Shown: piece by piece, positions 8,842 through 18,064 of the stretch
How the letters are laid out: every line of letters begins with the position of its first letter
Position numbering within the stretch: the first letter of the stretch is position 1
Origin: Mesostigma viride
Lineage: Eukaryota > Streptophyta > Mesostigmatophyceae > Mesostigmatales > Mesostigmataceae
Length of the DNA stretch: 20,429 nt
Direction: 5' to 3'
Assembly: GCA_009746045.1 (NCBI GenBank)
Contig: RPFO01001577.1
Span: 1 to 20,429 of the forward strand
Position numbers and translations under genes: made by a program
Notes under the pieces: model-generated
Told to the model about the DNA's origin: nothing
The model's database searches: none
What the model saw: the letters and a program-made list of their open reading frames with translations, nothing else

Positions 8842-9349
8842 AAGATGACCATATTTAATGCTGGTGAATGCAATTGGTGGTCACCTTCCGCGGAGCCGCG
8901 ATCTTGCTATCAGGCTACTATGGCACTAGTTAACAATTATGGTAGCAAGCACGCAATTGAAGCCAGCCTGTCAATGAAGTGTTACTGTTCCACATGTTGA
9001 TCATCAAGACGCCTCATACCTGTGCCATGGTGTCAGTTACATGATTGCTTTTATACCATATTGGAGTCATGAATAGTGCATTACATAAGAACTGGCTCCA
9101 AGTGCGGCACTGGTCCTCAAATCAAGCATTATTTGAGCAGCAAATCAGAAGTTGCAGCTCGCCCACATTTGACGCTACCCGAGCCGAGATGTAAAACCTG
9201 GACGGCAAGTGTATGTGGTGTTGAATGGGGCAATCCATGTGTGGTAAGCATGGGGAACAATCACACATTAATCCCTTGTTCCTTCTCACATAGTTAGCGT
9301 AACAGTTTATGACGAAACAACAAGAAATAAAGCGGAAATAAAGATTCAA
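8842..9349. other. No gene recognised
   Basis: The base composition is more AT-rich than the satellite. No ORF shows a recognisable domain or believable composition, and I see no RNA gene. Confidence 0.5.
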
Positions 9350-9372
9350 GGGTTTATTAAAAATATAAACCC
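9350..9372. repeat. Small AT-rich palindrome next to right terminal repeat
   Basis: GGGTTTAT and ATAAACCC are exact reverse complements around a 7-nt AT-only loop. It lies 2 bp inside the right 22-bp terminal inverted repeat. A related block, GTTTATTAAAAAT, lies just inside the left end (3116-3128), so this may belong to the element's terminal structure. Confidence 0.6.
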
Positions 9373-9374
9373 TG

Positions 9375-9396
9375 GATTTTAACATACTAAAAAAAA
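9375..9396 (-). repeat. Right terminal inverted repeat, 22 bp
   Basis: GATTTTAACATACT followed by eight A. It is the exact reverse complement of 3088-3109. The flank CCAGCCCCATG outside it resembles the inverted left flank, with single-base length differences. Confidence 0.75.
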
Positions 9397-10302
9397 CCAG
9401 CCCCATGGCTGCCACCACCCTCATGAGATACTCTACCCCAGCCAACTCCCCGGCTGCCGGCCCCAACTCCTTGAAGAGTGTGTCCATGGCCAGGGCGATG
9501 TTCATGACCACCTTCCTGCTTTCCTGGTTCCTCCACCCCCCTTGGCGAGTAGCCATGATCCAACTCTTTATCCCCCCTCCATTGTCGTTGGCATCCTCGA
9601 GCACCTCGGGGAGCACTCTCTCTTGCACCCTCCAATTCACCACTTGTGCTCGAGTGGGCAGCGTCACCCCTTTGGTCTTTTTCGCTTCCTGGAAGCCCCA
9701 TCTGCCCCGGCCAGCGCATCCTTCAATTTCGTCAGGAAATCCTCTTCCTCGGACTCCTCCTCCTCCTCCTCTTCTTTGCCCGCCTGCCCCTGCTTGCCAA
9801 TAATAGCCGCCAGCTCCAAGAGCTGCTCCCTCACATCCCCCGCGGCCTTTCCCTTGCTCGGGGCTGGGCTTCCGACTTTTTTCGTCCCCTTTTTCGCCCC
9901 TTTCGTGGGCCGGCGTGGTGGCTGCATCTCCTCTTCGTCCGAGTCCGCCAAGTCCCGGGCGCTTTGGAGGGCTGCCACTAGCGCTTCGTTTGGGTCCGCT
10001 GCTGCCAGAATTTCAGGCCCGTCCACGTGGTCGACCAGCAGTCCAACGACGGACTCCAGCTGGGCCGCAGACCACCGGCTGACAGTAGTTACCCAGTCGG
10101 TCCCGAGGACCGCCTCAAAGGCAGCGCACACTTCAGGCAGGCCCGAGCAAGTGGAGAGCTCCTGATGGAGCCTTTTCTTCTGCGTCGGCCAGCCTAGTCG
10201 GCCCTTTCCCGTCTGTTTAGTAGCTGTCGGCACCTCGGGATTAGCTTTCGGTAATTGCTTCCCAGCACCTGTCGAACCTGGCTTCCGCCCGGGCTTCGGC
10301 AT
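9397..10302 (-). pseudogene. Gag-like ORF1 N-terminal part of the YR retroelement, frameshifted
   Basis: The ORF starts MPKPGRKPGSTGAGK at 10302. It has a basic N-terminus, a helical stretch with STCSGLPEVCAAFEAVLGTD, a Lys-rich linker, a nine-residue Glu-rich tract and a basic RKRKRPKG end at 9664. One missing G in an AAAGGGG run would carry it into the next frame (9667 onward, TLPTRAQVVNWRVQERVLPE), which continues as helical sequence to VVAAMGL at the T-run boundary. Composition and GC content match the retroelement, not the viral genes to the right. Its strand and reading phase fit the gag tail at 2920-3087. No nucleic-acid-binding Cys knuckle is visible. The gag label is inference. Confidence 0.5.
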
Positions 10303-10721
10303 CCCAGCCGCTTTGCAGAAAGGAATTCTGGGCGTCAGCTACGCTGCCCCTGACCCCTGTCGCCGCCTTCGTTAAAACAAAAGAGACCGCCATGAGCTAG
10401 GTGAGCAAGCTTTTATCGTGTTTCAAGGCCAACGGCTCTCTACCAACGGCCAGATCCGGCAACGGCCTCTAAACAGTTTTAGCCGTCAAGTTTTACTTCA
10501 GATATTGCCTGTTGCAAACCCGTCCGCAATCACAGATCTGCTAGGAGAACCTAGACGCAAAAATCCGTCGTCAAGGTACTCAGCACACCGTCAAGGTATG
10601 GGCCGCAACAATTAGGCCATATCTTCCGTAATACTCGTACACTAGAAGCCTAATCAACCTTATTACGATCACATCACCCAGCTCTATTTCACCTAGCATC
10701 AGCGGCTCCCCTTCCGTATCA
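10303..10721. other. Junction between retroelement and viral block, no gene
   Basis: This stretch separates the retroelement ORF1 start from the first capsid gene. It turns more AT-rich to the right, and its last part should hold the capsid gene promoter. The left part is a likely 5' untranslated or terminal-repeat region of the retroelement. A 65-residue plus-strand ORF at 10418-10615 has no protein-like features. Confidence 0.5.
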
Positions 10722-10729
10722 CTATAAAG
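10722..10729 (+). promoter_or_regulatory. TATA-like box of MCP1
   Basis: CTATAAAG lies about 30 bp before the MCP1 start codon. TATA-like AT-rich boxes sit at similar short distances before all three capsid genes. Confidence 0.35.
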
Positions 10730-10759
10730 AAACTATGTTCAGAGAACCCCGATTTATCC

Positions 10760-12439
10760 ATGGCTTCATCTTCCGGCGCCCAAATGATGATGCTTAAGGC
10801 TCGCGGTCCCCAGGACATCGCGACCATTGGCAACCCCGAGGTAACTTTTTTCAAGTCCGTGTTTCCTAGGCACACCAACTATGCATGGGAGGACCTCGAA
10901 ATTACGCAATCAACCGGGTCCTCTGGGTACGGTCAGAACTTGGAGTTCAAGATGTCTCGCGTGGGAGACCTCATCACTAAGATGATGTTAGTCATAAACA
11001 TGTCCGCTGTTCCTGGATGGGACGGTTCTTTCGCCCCTTTCATCTGGGACTTCCCTCGCGCGCTGATCGAGTACGTCGAGTTTATAGTTGGAGGATACAT
11101 GATTGAACGAATCACGGGTGACATGCTCCATATCTGGGACGTCATTAATCGCCCGGATTACGCCAGTTGGGTAGAAAACATGCCAACTAGTCACGGAGGC
11201 AGCGTCAAGTTTAACAAGGCTGGAAAGATGACCGAGTTCTTCGACGGCAGGTCTCCTCAGTACATTTACATCCCTCTCGAGTTCGCGTTCACGTGCGAGC
11301 CGGGCACTTGTTTCCCCATGATTGCTTTGTCTTTCCACGAAGTCCGCGTGAAGGTAAAGTTTGCCACGGCCGACAAGATCTTCACTAGCTACTCAAAGTC
11401 CGACCCAGTTTACGACACAGTCCCCGGAGTGATCGGAGCGACCGTAAAGTCAAGTCTGAACACCTCTGCAACCCCTGACTACAACTTGATCCGTTCCATT
11501 ATCCGGTCGAGGTATTTGGACCAGTCATATGGTAACCAGATGGCGCAGCTCATCTCGGAGACCGGAGATCGCAAGTGGGTTAAGCACGTGATCGAGAACG
11601 CAATGTATACCGACAAGATTACAAACGTGTTAGCTACTGCCACTCCTCCCAACGGGACTTCTGACGGAAAGCTGGAGATTTCTTTCGAGATCGCCGACTA
11701 CAATTCGGCGACGGGGACGACTCGGAAGTTTGTTATCACCGATTCGATGATTCCTCCCGCCGAAAAGTTTGTGCCTATGTTTACTTCCGTCGCCCCAAAT
11801 CAGCGTCAGGTGTGGGCTAGCAACCCACCCACGTTCACAACTCGACTTGTCGGTCGGTATGTCTTTTTGGACGACTACGAGAGGCAACAGTTTGCCAGTG
11901 AGTCGCATGAGTTTCTGATGACTGAGAACCAGTTGCACACTCAGTATGTGGGCGGGCAAGAGCAGGTGACGATCGACCTCAAGTTCAACCATCCCGTAAA
12001 GGAGCTGCTGTTTTTCTATCGACCTGACAACTGGGCAGAGCCCGAGACAACGGTAAAGGGCTACTATAAGGGCTATTGGTCGTTTCGCAACCCGAACAGC
12101 AGCTTTGGAGAGGGGCACCTCTTCCGTTCCGCGAATCTCATTTTGAACTCCCAAAATATGTACGGAGACGGCAAGGATCCTGTTTACTTTTCATACGTGA
12201 TCCCAACCCAGTTCCATAAGCGCGTTGACTCGGATCACAACATTTACATCATCCCCTTTTGTTTGGACCCTGGCAGCTGCAAGCCTACCGGTTCCGTGAA
12301 TATGTCTCGTTTGGACGATGTGAAGTTGGTCCTGACTGGTCTCGGCGGCGTGCCACCTGGTACCATTCACGTCTATGCTCGGAACTTCAACTTGCTTTCT
12401 ATCCAGTCCGGCATGGGAGGCAAGCGTTACGCGTCGTAA
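10760..12439 (+). CDS. Major capsid protein 1 (double jelly-roll, NCLDV), 559 residues, intact
   Basis: This is a double jelly-roll major capsid protein, which forms pseudohexameric trimers tiling the icosahedral shell. The N-terminus shows the family pattern GPQDIATIGNPEVTFFKSVF followed by RHTNYAWE (residues about 18-43). The first jelly roll includes EYVEFIVGGYMIERITGD and the conserved segment before residue 211 ending in KIFTSY. The second jelly roll starts near residue 367 with VFLDDYERQQFASESHEFL. It ends with NLLSIQSGMGGKRYAS, a version of the conserved SGMGG tail. Between residues 211 and 367 lies a loop about 105 residues longer than in MCP3. The frame is open throughout. Forty-one bases separate it from MCP2, with an A-run directly after the stop. 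Confidence 0.95.
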   Translation: MASSSGAQMMMLKARGPQDIATIGNPEVTFFKSVFPRHTNYAWEDLEITQSTGSSGYGQNLEFKMSRVGDLITKMMLVINMSAVPGWDGSFAPFIWDFPRALIEYVEFIVGGYMIERITGDMLHIWDVINRPDYASWVENMPTSHGGSVKFNKAGKMTEFFDGRSPQYIYIPLEFAFTCEPGTCFPMIALSFHEVRVKVKFATADKIFTSYSKSDPVYDTVPGVIGATVKSSLNTSATPDYNLIRSIIRSRYLDQSYGNQMAQLISETGDRKWVKHVIENAMYTDKITNVLATATPPNGTSDGKLEISFEIADYNSATGTTRKFVITDSMIPPAEKFVPMFTSVAPNQRQVWASNPPTFTTRLVGRYVFLDDYERQQFASESHEFLMTENQLHTQYVGGQEQVTIDLKFNHPVKELLFFYRPDNWAEPETTVKGYYKGYWSFRNPNSSFGEGHLFRSANLILNSQNMYGDGKDPVYFSYVIPTQFHKRVDSDHNIYIIPFCLDPGSCKPTGSVNMSRLDDVKLVLTGLGGVPPGTIHVYARNFNLLSIQSGMGGKRYAS

Positions 12440-12454
12440 AAAAAAAAAAGACTG

Positions 12455-12464
12455 TATTATATTA
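12455..12464 (+). promoter_or_regulatory. TATA-like box of MCP2
   Basis: TATTATATTA lies 16 bp before the MCP2 ATG, in the 41-bp gap after MCP1. The position and AT-only sequence fit a compact viral promoter. Confidence 0.35.
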
Positions 12465-12480
12465 GAATCTACACCAAACC

Positions 12481-15400
12481 ATGTCTTCGTGCGCAGTTAT
12501 GTGGATCCGTAGCAAGGGAAGTCAAGATGTGATGTTGGTCGTGGACCCAGAGATCACTTTTTGGAAGTCCACGTGGAGCCGTCATACGAACTACGCGATG
12601 GAGGATGCCGAGATCACTCAAACTGCGGGTGTTGTGACGTACGGCCAGCTTATCGAGTTCAAAATCCCGCGCTCCGGAGACCTTCTTCACAAGGTGATGC
12701 TTTACTTGGACGTCGAGGAGTTTCCGAATCTAAAGTACTCTCCTTTTGCAAAGGACTTTGCGCGCATCCTCATCAAGTACGTTGAGCTTGTGATTGGCGG
12801 GTTTAGCATCGAGCGGCTTACCGGTGATTTCTTGCACGTGATGGACATCCTGTCGCGCAAGAGTCACAAGAGTAGCGTTGATAACTTGCCAACCAACCAC
12901 GGTGGTAGCGTCAAGTTTGACGAGTTTGGCGATGTGTATGAGTATTGCAACGGTACCCGGCGGCAGCACATTTACATCCCTATCGAGTTTGCTTTTACAA
13001 TGGACCCTGGCCTGGCCCTTCCTATGATCGCGATTCAGCATCACGATGTGGTAATTCGCGTCCAATTCGCCGACCCTGATGACATTTTCACGTATTACGC
13101 AAACGATTTCCCCGTAGACACCGCGACCAGCGCTCCGATCGACTACTCCAAGTTCCCTTATAACCAGACTACCGCGGACAACGCAGCTGCTGGGTACTGG
13201 GACTTCGACGGTGACCTAGACAACACTGGCAGTCGTCAGCCGACTGCTCTGATGCCCAAGTTCCAGCTGTTTAATTATACTAATAGCGAGAACGCGATAA
13301 AGTCGTCTGGGGGCGTCTACGGCGCCACTTCTAATCACGCAATGGTTGATCTGAGTGATGCCGGGTTTAACGGTGGGGACGATACTTTCACCGTTGCGAC
13401 AACGGTTACTTGTCCAGCAACCAATCAGCAGGGTGTCGGGCAGAACATCTTGACGTACGGAAGTGCCACGGACAACATTTCACTCCAGACCGGGTCGTCC
13501 GGAGACTTGAAGCTGTGGGTCGAGACGGGCGGGGTTAGACTCAGATGGAGACCTTTCCTCAGGACCAACTTTACATCGGAGACGGCCAGAGCCACGCGCT
13601 CGTGCTCACCCGCGTCGAGACGATCACGGCCGGTTCAGTCCCTGGTACAGTTCCCGGGCGATGGGAGTTTGCGGGCGGATCGCCTGCAAACACCGGTACC
13701 GGGTCAGCGGCTGCCCAGGTGATCGGTTCTCAAGTTTCGATCGCCGGCGGCGAGATCGTATGGTCGAATACGGCTGCTGATTACACGACAGCGGTGAACT
13801 CTCATGACCGAGTCCAGATTCCTCTGACAGACGGGGATAAGACTGGCTTGAACCTTTTTTCAGTCTCGTTCGAGTTCTATTTGTCAAGTGCCGCTCTTAC
13901 TCAAACCCCATTCCCTTGTTCAATATTGGCCCGGCGACAACGTCCGACATGGCCGCAAACCGCAAGAACAGGATGTCTCTCTACCTCTCACCTAATGCAA
14001 CTGAGATGTACATCGTGACTCAGGGCGATAATGCAACCACGGACCGTAGGATGCGCGTTAACGTTTCTGCCGTTTCGTTGAACGCGTGGCACACGTTTAC
14101 GGTCACTCGTCTACCATATCCGAAGTTCGGCACCTCTACTGGTACTTCTGCCCAGAGCATCAACTCCGTGGGTATTTTCATCGACGGCGTTCAGTGCCCG
14201 CTTCTGCTAATTGATGGTTCTTTGGGCGGTTTTGAGGCAAGCGCTGTTTTTGGAAACATCCTCACTTTCGGTCCTAGCGGGATCAGTGGTGTTGCATATT
14301 CCCCGAAGACAAAGCTCAAGATCCGCGGTGTCGATTTCTGGAACGGCCACTATCGCAATAACAACGACGTCTATCAGCTGTATGTTGATGGGCAGAACAA
14401 GGAGATCCATCCTCTGTGGCCAAAGATGTCACAACCAACGATTGTTGACAAGAAGCTGTATCTCGGTAACAGTCCCGACACTGCAACCACGTTTGCGGCG
14501 AAGAACAATGTCAAGTGGGAGTACGTCTGGTTCTACAATCTTGCGGTCACGCCTAACGATATCGGTGCGACTTCGGCGTGGTTTCCAGCTCGGCACGCTT
14601 GCCAGTGTTCGGCAGATTTTTGCTCTCCAGCCACGACGATGTTCGCAGCCGCCAAGGGGTCGGACGTTGTTACCAACAACGGAGCGTATTGGGCGAACCT
14701 GGTTGACACGCAAGGGACGTCGCGTTTCTCTGTGGACACATGGACAACGGGAGCGGGCGGTATCCTGACTGCGGCGGTCGTCCGTGTTAAGGCGCTCGGA
14801 AATGGCGATCTTTTTGGCAATTCGGGTGACTGGCTTATCGCTATCGACTCTTTCAAGATTCCTCAATCCATTAACTACACCGTCGGAGAGTCTCAGGTGT
14901 TTGTTCATCCGCGTGCAGGATGGATAACTAGGCCGCCAAAGTTCGAGTGCAAGCTGGTGGCCCGGTTTTTCTACCTCGACGACTTCGAGAGGAAGCAGTT
15001 TGCGCTTAACGGTCACGAGTACCTTATAACGGAAACGCAGTACTTCCAGCAGCACGTCGGGGGGAGAACGAGGTCGACCTCGACCTTCGTTTTAACCATC
15101 CTGTGAAGGAACTTTTGTTCTGGTATAAGCCTGCGGATTTGTCCTTTGTGGCAAATAAGTTCCGCTCCGACGCGGATTTCGGATACAACGCGTATTGGAA
15201 GTTTTACAATGACAACAGCGAGTTCGGAGACGGACATCTTTTCACCCGGGCGAACTTGTATATGAACTCGCAGAGCCTTTACGGAGATGGTCGCGATCCT
15301 ATCTATTTCTCTTACCTCGTCCCCGCCGATTTCCATACGCGCGTGGAGAAGAACTCCCGCGTGTACTGCATCCCGTTTTGTTTGAGGCCGGAGTCGTGGA

Positions 15401-15573
15401 AGCCGTCAGGGAGCGTCAACATGTCCCGTCTAGATAGCGTGAAGCTGGCTCTTAAGGGGCTAGGGTCTTCCTCAAAGGGAGGAATCCCAGCCGGCACTAT
15501 CGACGTATATGCGCGTAGTTTCAACCTTGTTCGAATTCAGTCTGGTATGGGAGGCAAGCGGTTCGCCTCGTAA
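12481..15573 (+). CDS. Major capsid protein 2, about 1,030 residues, giant inter-jelly-roll insertion, three frameshifts
   Basis: Both jelly-roll halves match the neighbouring capsid proteins. The N-terminal half has DPEITFWKSTWSRHTNYAME, then VELVIGGFSIERLTGDFLH and ALPMIAIQHHDVVIRVQF, reaching DIFTYY near residue 206. The C-terminal half starts near residue 829 with FFYLDDFERKQFALNGHEYL and ends SGMGGKRFAS. Between them are about 620 residues against about 49 in MCP3. The frame breaks three times, near 13535-13545, 13895-13910 and 15061. Each break equals one missing base, the last two in a CCCC (or AAA) and a GGGGGG run, and together they return to the original frame. MCP1 and MCP3 are intact, so the breaks may be assembly errors or real decay of a dispensable paralogue. 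Confidence 0.88.
13735..14568 (+). other. LamG/concanavalin A-like domain candidate inside MCP2
   Basis: This part of the MCP2 insertion (about residues 418-695) has the order of a LamG_3-type beta sandwich: FSVSFEFYLSSA, then NAWHTFTVTR, then GIFIDGVQCPLL, then KLYLGNSPD and WEYVWFYNLAVTPNDIG. The pair 'W-H-x-hydrophobic-T' followed by 'I-D-G' and the closing 'hydrophobic-Y/F-N-x-x-hydrophobic' are typical of that fold. Such domains often bind sugars or proteins, so a surface-exposed attachment tower is a reasonable guess. The second frame break of MCP2 lies inside it. Fold assignment is from pattern only. Confidence 0.55.
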
Positions 15574-15610
15574 TTGCATGCTTAACTCGTAATAAAAATT
15601 CTTTCCATTC

Positions 15611-15621
15611 ATATAAGTATA
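15611..15621 (+). promoter_or_regulatory. TATA-like box of MCP3
   Basis: ATATAAGTATA lies 8 bp before the MCP3 ATG, in a 56-bp AT-rich gap after MCP2. With the boxes before MCP1 and MCP2 it suggests each capsid gene has its own promoter. Confidence 0.35.
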
Positions 15622-15629
15622 TCAACACG

Positions 15630-17009
15630 ATGTCGGGCTGCCCTGTCCTTATTTTGCGAGCCAAGGGTCCTCAGGACGCTTCCTTGACGGTCGCGCCCAC
15701 GAAGACGTTTTTTAAGGCTATCTATCCTCGCCACACTAATTTTTCGTTCGAAGACATGGAGGTTGTTTCCGTCGCTGGAAACCAGGGGTTCGGGCGTGAA
15801 GTGACTTTTCAGCTCCCAAAGAGCGGCGATCTTGTCACCCGCGCGTTTCTGTACATGGAAATCCCTCCCATCATCGAATGGGGCAATCCAGAATTTGGGA
15901 AGGCTTGGTGGAAGATCTTTGACCCGTTTCTAGACGACATTGCTCGTATCATGATCAAAAAGATCGAGTTCAAGGTTGGCGGGACAACCATCGAAGAAAT
16001 GACGGGAGAGTTTATGCACGTGTACGACCAGCTTAGCCGTGACCCTTCCACTTCTTACGTCGACAACACTCCGACGCGCCACGGCGGCACTATCCTCGTG
16101 GACAACGGAGGACAGACTGGAATGACCAAGTCGCACATCTACGTCCCTCTCCAGTTTTCATTCTGTCTGGAGGACGGCATGGCTTTTCCCATGATCGCCC
16201 TTCAGTACCACGATGCCAAGATTGTCGTGACTCTTAACACGAAGGAAGCCATTTTCACCCAGGTTGTTGGTGGGCCTAACTATCCAGGGACGAGTTTAGC
16301 AAAGGGCGTAGTCTCGTGGGACCATCCGGACATTGGAGGCCTGGGATATCGCGAGGCTATGATGAACGCTATGCCAGACATCACAAAGTTGCGCCTTTTG
16401 TGCCGGTTTGTTTACCTCGACGACTTTGAACGCAAGCAGTTCGCAGAGGAAAAGCACCAGTATCTTATCACAGAGACTCAGCACTACTCCCACTACGTTA
16501 GCGAGGGATCTGGTCTAGAGACCATCGGCCTCTCGTTTAGCCATCCAGTGAAGGAGTTGATCTTCTACTACAAGGCCGATAACCGTATGATCGACCCTGC
16601 GCTGGCAACGGACCCCACTGCCGCGTATTGGAACTTTACCAACAAGAATAGCAAGTTTGGAGACGGTCATCTTTTTGAGCGTTGCAACTTGTCTCTCAAC
16701 TCGCAACAGATGTTTGGAGAAGGCCGTGACCCCATTTACTTCAGTTATGTCCTTCCTTTGCAATTCCACACTCGTCTTCCGAGCAACAAGCACGTATACG
16801 TGATCCCCTTTGCTCTGGAGCCTGAAAACTGGAAGCCAACGGGATCTCTGAACTTTAGTCGCATGGACACCGTAAAACTGTTGCTGCTAGGCCTTCAGAA
16901 GAACAGCGTGACACATCGACTCCCGAAGGGCGTCATCGAGATTTACGCCCGGTCTTTCAATGTCCTTGCAATCAGTTCTGGGATGGGAGGAAAGCGTTTT
17001 GCTTCGTAA
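15630..17009 (+). CDS. Major capsid protein 3 (double jelly-roll, NCLDV), 459 residues, intact
   Basis: This is the most compact capsid paralogue and the closest in length to a standard NCLDV major capsid protein. The N-terminus reads LRAKGPQDASLTVAPTKTFF followed by RHTNFSFEDMEV. The first jelly roll has KKIEFKVGGTTIEEMTGEFMH and AFPMIALQYHDAKIVVTL. The second begins near residue 260 with FVYLDDFERKQFAEEKHQYL. The end is FNVLAISSGMGGKRFAS. The loop between the halves is only about 49 residues. If one paralogue builds the bulk of the shell, this is a fair candidate, with the longer ones placed at special positions; the sequence cannot decide. It converges with the packaging ATPase 170 bp downstream. 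Confidence 0.95.
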   Translation: MSGCPVLILRAKGPQDASLTVAPTKTFFKAIYPRHTNFSFEDMEVVSVAGNQGFGREVTFQLPKSGDLVTRAFLYMEIPPIIEWGNPEFGKAWWKIFDPFLDDIARIMIKKIEFKVGGTTIEEMTGEFMHVYDQLSRDPSTSYVDNTPTRHGGTILVDNGGQTGMTKSHIYVPLQFSFCLEDGMAFPMIALQYHDAKIVVTLNTKEAIFTQVVGGPNYPGTSLAKGVVSWDHPDIGGLGYREAMMNAMPDITKLRLLCRFVYLDDFERKQFAEEKHQYLITETQHYSHYVSEGSGLETIGLSFSHPVKELIFYYKADNRMIDPALATDPTAAYWNFTNKNSKFGDGHLFERCNLSLNSQQMFGEGRDPIYFSYVLPLQFHTRLPSNKHVYVIPFALEPENWKPTGSLNFSRMDTVKLLLLGLQKNSVTHRLPKGVIEIYARSFNVLAISSGMGGKRFAS

Positions 17010-17034
17010 ATGTTTTATTTATCAACATGTATAC

Positions 17035-17340
17035 ATGGACAGGAGGCCAAAAAAGATCGATCAATCTTCTGTGTTGGTCGTTAAAAAACCTTTGATAACC
17101 CATGTTGGTCGTCTTCCACCAGAAACGCCTCCAGCTTCCAAAGAAGAGTTAAAGCCGCGACGAGAAGTGTTCGAAATGATCACATGTCCTTCTTGTCAAT
17201 CCCAGATCGCTCTGCGTCCAGTTTCTTCACCCGAGTATTCACGGCCTTTTTCGGGCCCATCATCTCGTCGTCGGAATCGCTCGCGTAATCTTTGTTATAA
17301 TTCAGCCTCGCGTAGTTCCAAAATCGGGAAGACCCGATAG
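17035..17340 (+). CDS. Possible small ORF, 101 residues, antisense overlap with packaging ATPase
   Basis: An ATG at 17035 opens MDRRPKKIDQSSVLVVKKP in the gap after MCP3. The first half is basic and protein-like and includes CPSC. The second half, from 17180, is the antisense of the ATPase C-terminus and is Ser/Arg-rich, as expected for a shadow frame. A real gene here would be short and overlap its neighbour, so I rate it low. Confidence 0.22.
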   Translation: MDRRPKKIDQSSVLVVKKPLITHVGRLPPETPPASKEELKPRREVFEMITCPSCQSQIALRPVSSPEYSRPFSGPSSRRRNRSRNLCYNSASRSSKIGKTR

Positions 17341-17995
17341 TAAACCGGTCGTGTGGGACAGCCTTGTACCAAAAAATGACGTCTTCAATACGATTTGACT
17401 CGCTTGTATGATCCACGACCAAGCATTCGTAATTGCGAGTGCATTGGTCCAAGATCTCACAAAACGCCTCAAAGGTAGGAATGACGCCGAAATAATTGCG
17501 ATAGAGGCGTTCTCTGTTCATTATAATGTTTTCGCGGAGAGCAAACACGTAATCGATGTTGCTTCGAATATCCGGAGTCACGTCCATACTGTACTGGCTG
17601 ATGAACAGCAGAAAAATCTTATAGTGCCGACCGTTTAACGCGATTTCACGCATGCACGGGTCGCGCATTACGCTTCGGTCATAAACGCAATCATCCATGA
17701 TAACAAAACAGTTTTGAGCTTTGCCGAGTTTGCAAAGTTTTTTTTGGTTTTTGATCAGCGCTCGTAGTGCCGGTTTATTAAAGGATTCGTACACAAAGAG
17801 TTCGGGGACGAATTTTTGCCAATGCCGATTTGAACCTTCGGTCCCTGACATAACGATCCCCGAAGGTATGTCACGCTTGTGGTACATTATGTCCGTCGCG
17901 AGCGTTGTTTTACCCCCGCCTCGCTTTGAAACGATGCATACTACTTTGTCATTGCCCATTTTAGATGGGTCGAATTTCTTCAACTGAAGATCCAT
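17180..17995 (-). CDS. A32-like DNA-packaging ATPase (FtsK/HerA superfamily), 271 residues
   Basis: This NCLDV hallmark ATPase pumps viral DNA into the procapsid. Walker A is SKRGGGKTT at residues 23-31. Walker B is FVIMDD at about 97-102. A sensor-type segment FISQYSMDVTPDIRSN lies at about 130-145 and is followed by DYVFALREN. The intervening stretch SGIVMSGTEGSNRHW is typical of the A32 family. Length is normal for the family. The C-terminus adds a charged tail with acidic DSDDE and basic residues. The frame is intact. It converges with MCP3 and shares its strand with the morphogenesis genes upstream, from which it is separated by about 70 bp. Confidence 0.95.
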   Translation of the reverse strand: MDLQLKKFDPSKMGNDKVVCIVSKRGGGKTTLATDIMYHKRDIPSGIVMSGTEGSNRHWQKFVPELFVYESFNKPALRALIKNQKKLCKLGKAQNCFVIMDDCVYDRSVMRDPCMREIALNGRHYKIFLLFISQYSMDVTPDIRSNIDYVFALRENIIMNRERLYRNYFGVIPTFEAFCEILDQCTRNYECLVVDHTSESNRIEDVIFWYKAVPHDRFTIGSSRFWNYARLNYNKDYASDSDDEMMGPKKAVNTRVKKLDAERSGIDKKDM

Positions 17996-18064
17996 GTCTC
18001 TAACGTGCTATATCATGACAGGAACAAAATCAAACTAGTTTCAGACGAGCTAGGTCTTCCATTT

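Larger units (their letters stand above)
3088..9396. mobile_element. 6.3-kb segment with 22-bp terminal inverted repeats, inserted in the retroelement gag
   Basis: The segment starts with eight T followed by AGTATGTTAAAATC (3088-3109) and ends with the exact reverse complement (9375-9396). A second AT-rich block related to GTTTATTAAAAAT lies just inside each end. The outer flanks also resemble each other: in gag sense the upstream flank has CAGCCATGGGGCTGG and the downstream flank CAGCCCATGCTCCTAG, which could be a decayed target-site duplication. Inside are two candidate genes, fold-back repeats and heptamer satellites. No transposase was recognised, so it may be non-autonomous or composite. 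In gag sense the borders also read G|GT...CAG|, so an intron-like insertion is possible. Confidence 0.5.

Noticed and set aside
8545-9000. Ala/Arg/Cys/Pro-rich ORFs on both strands
   Set aside because: They are translations of the CCCGCTG satellite, open in all frames because the period is 7.
12481-15573. Programmed ribosomal frameshifting in MCP2
   Set aside because: Three shifts with no slippery heptamer and pseudoknot recognised, and the same kind of break occurs in other genes, so missing bases are a simpler explanation.
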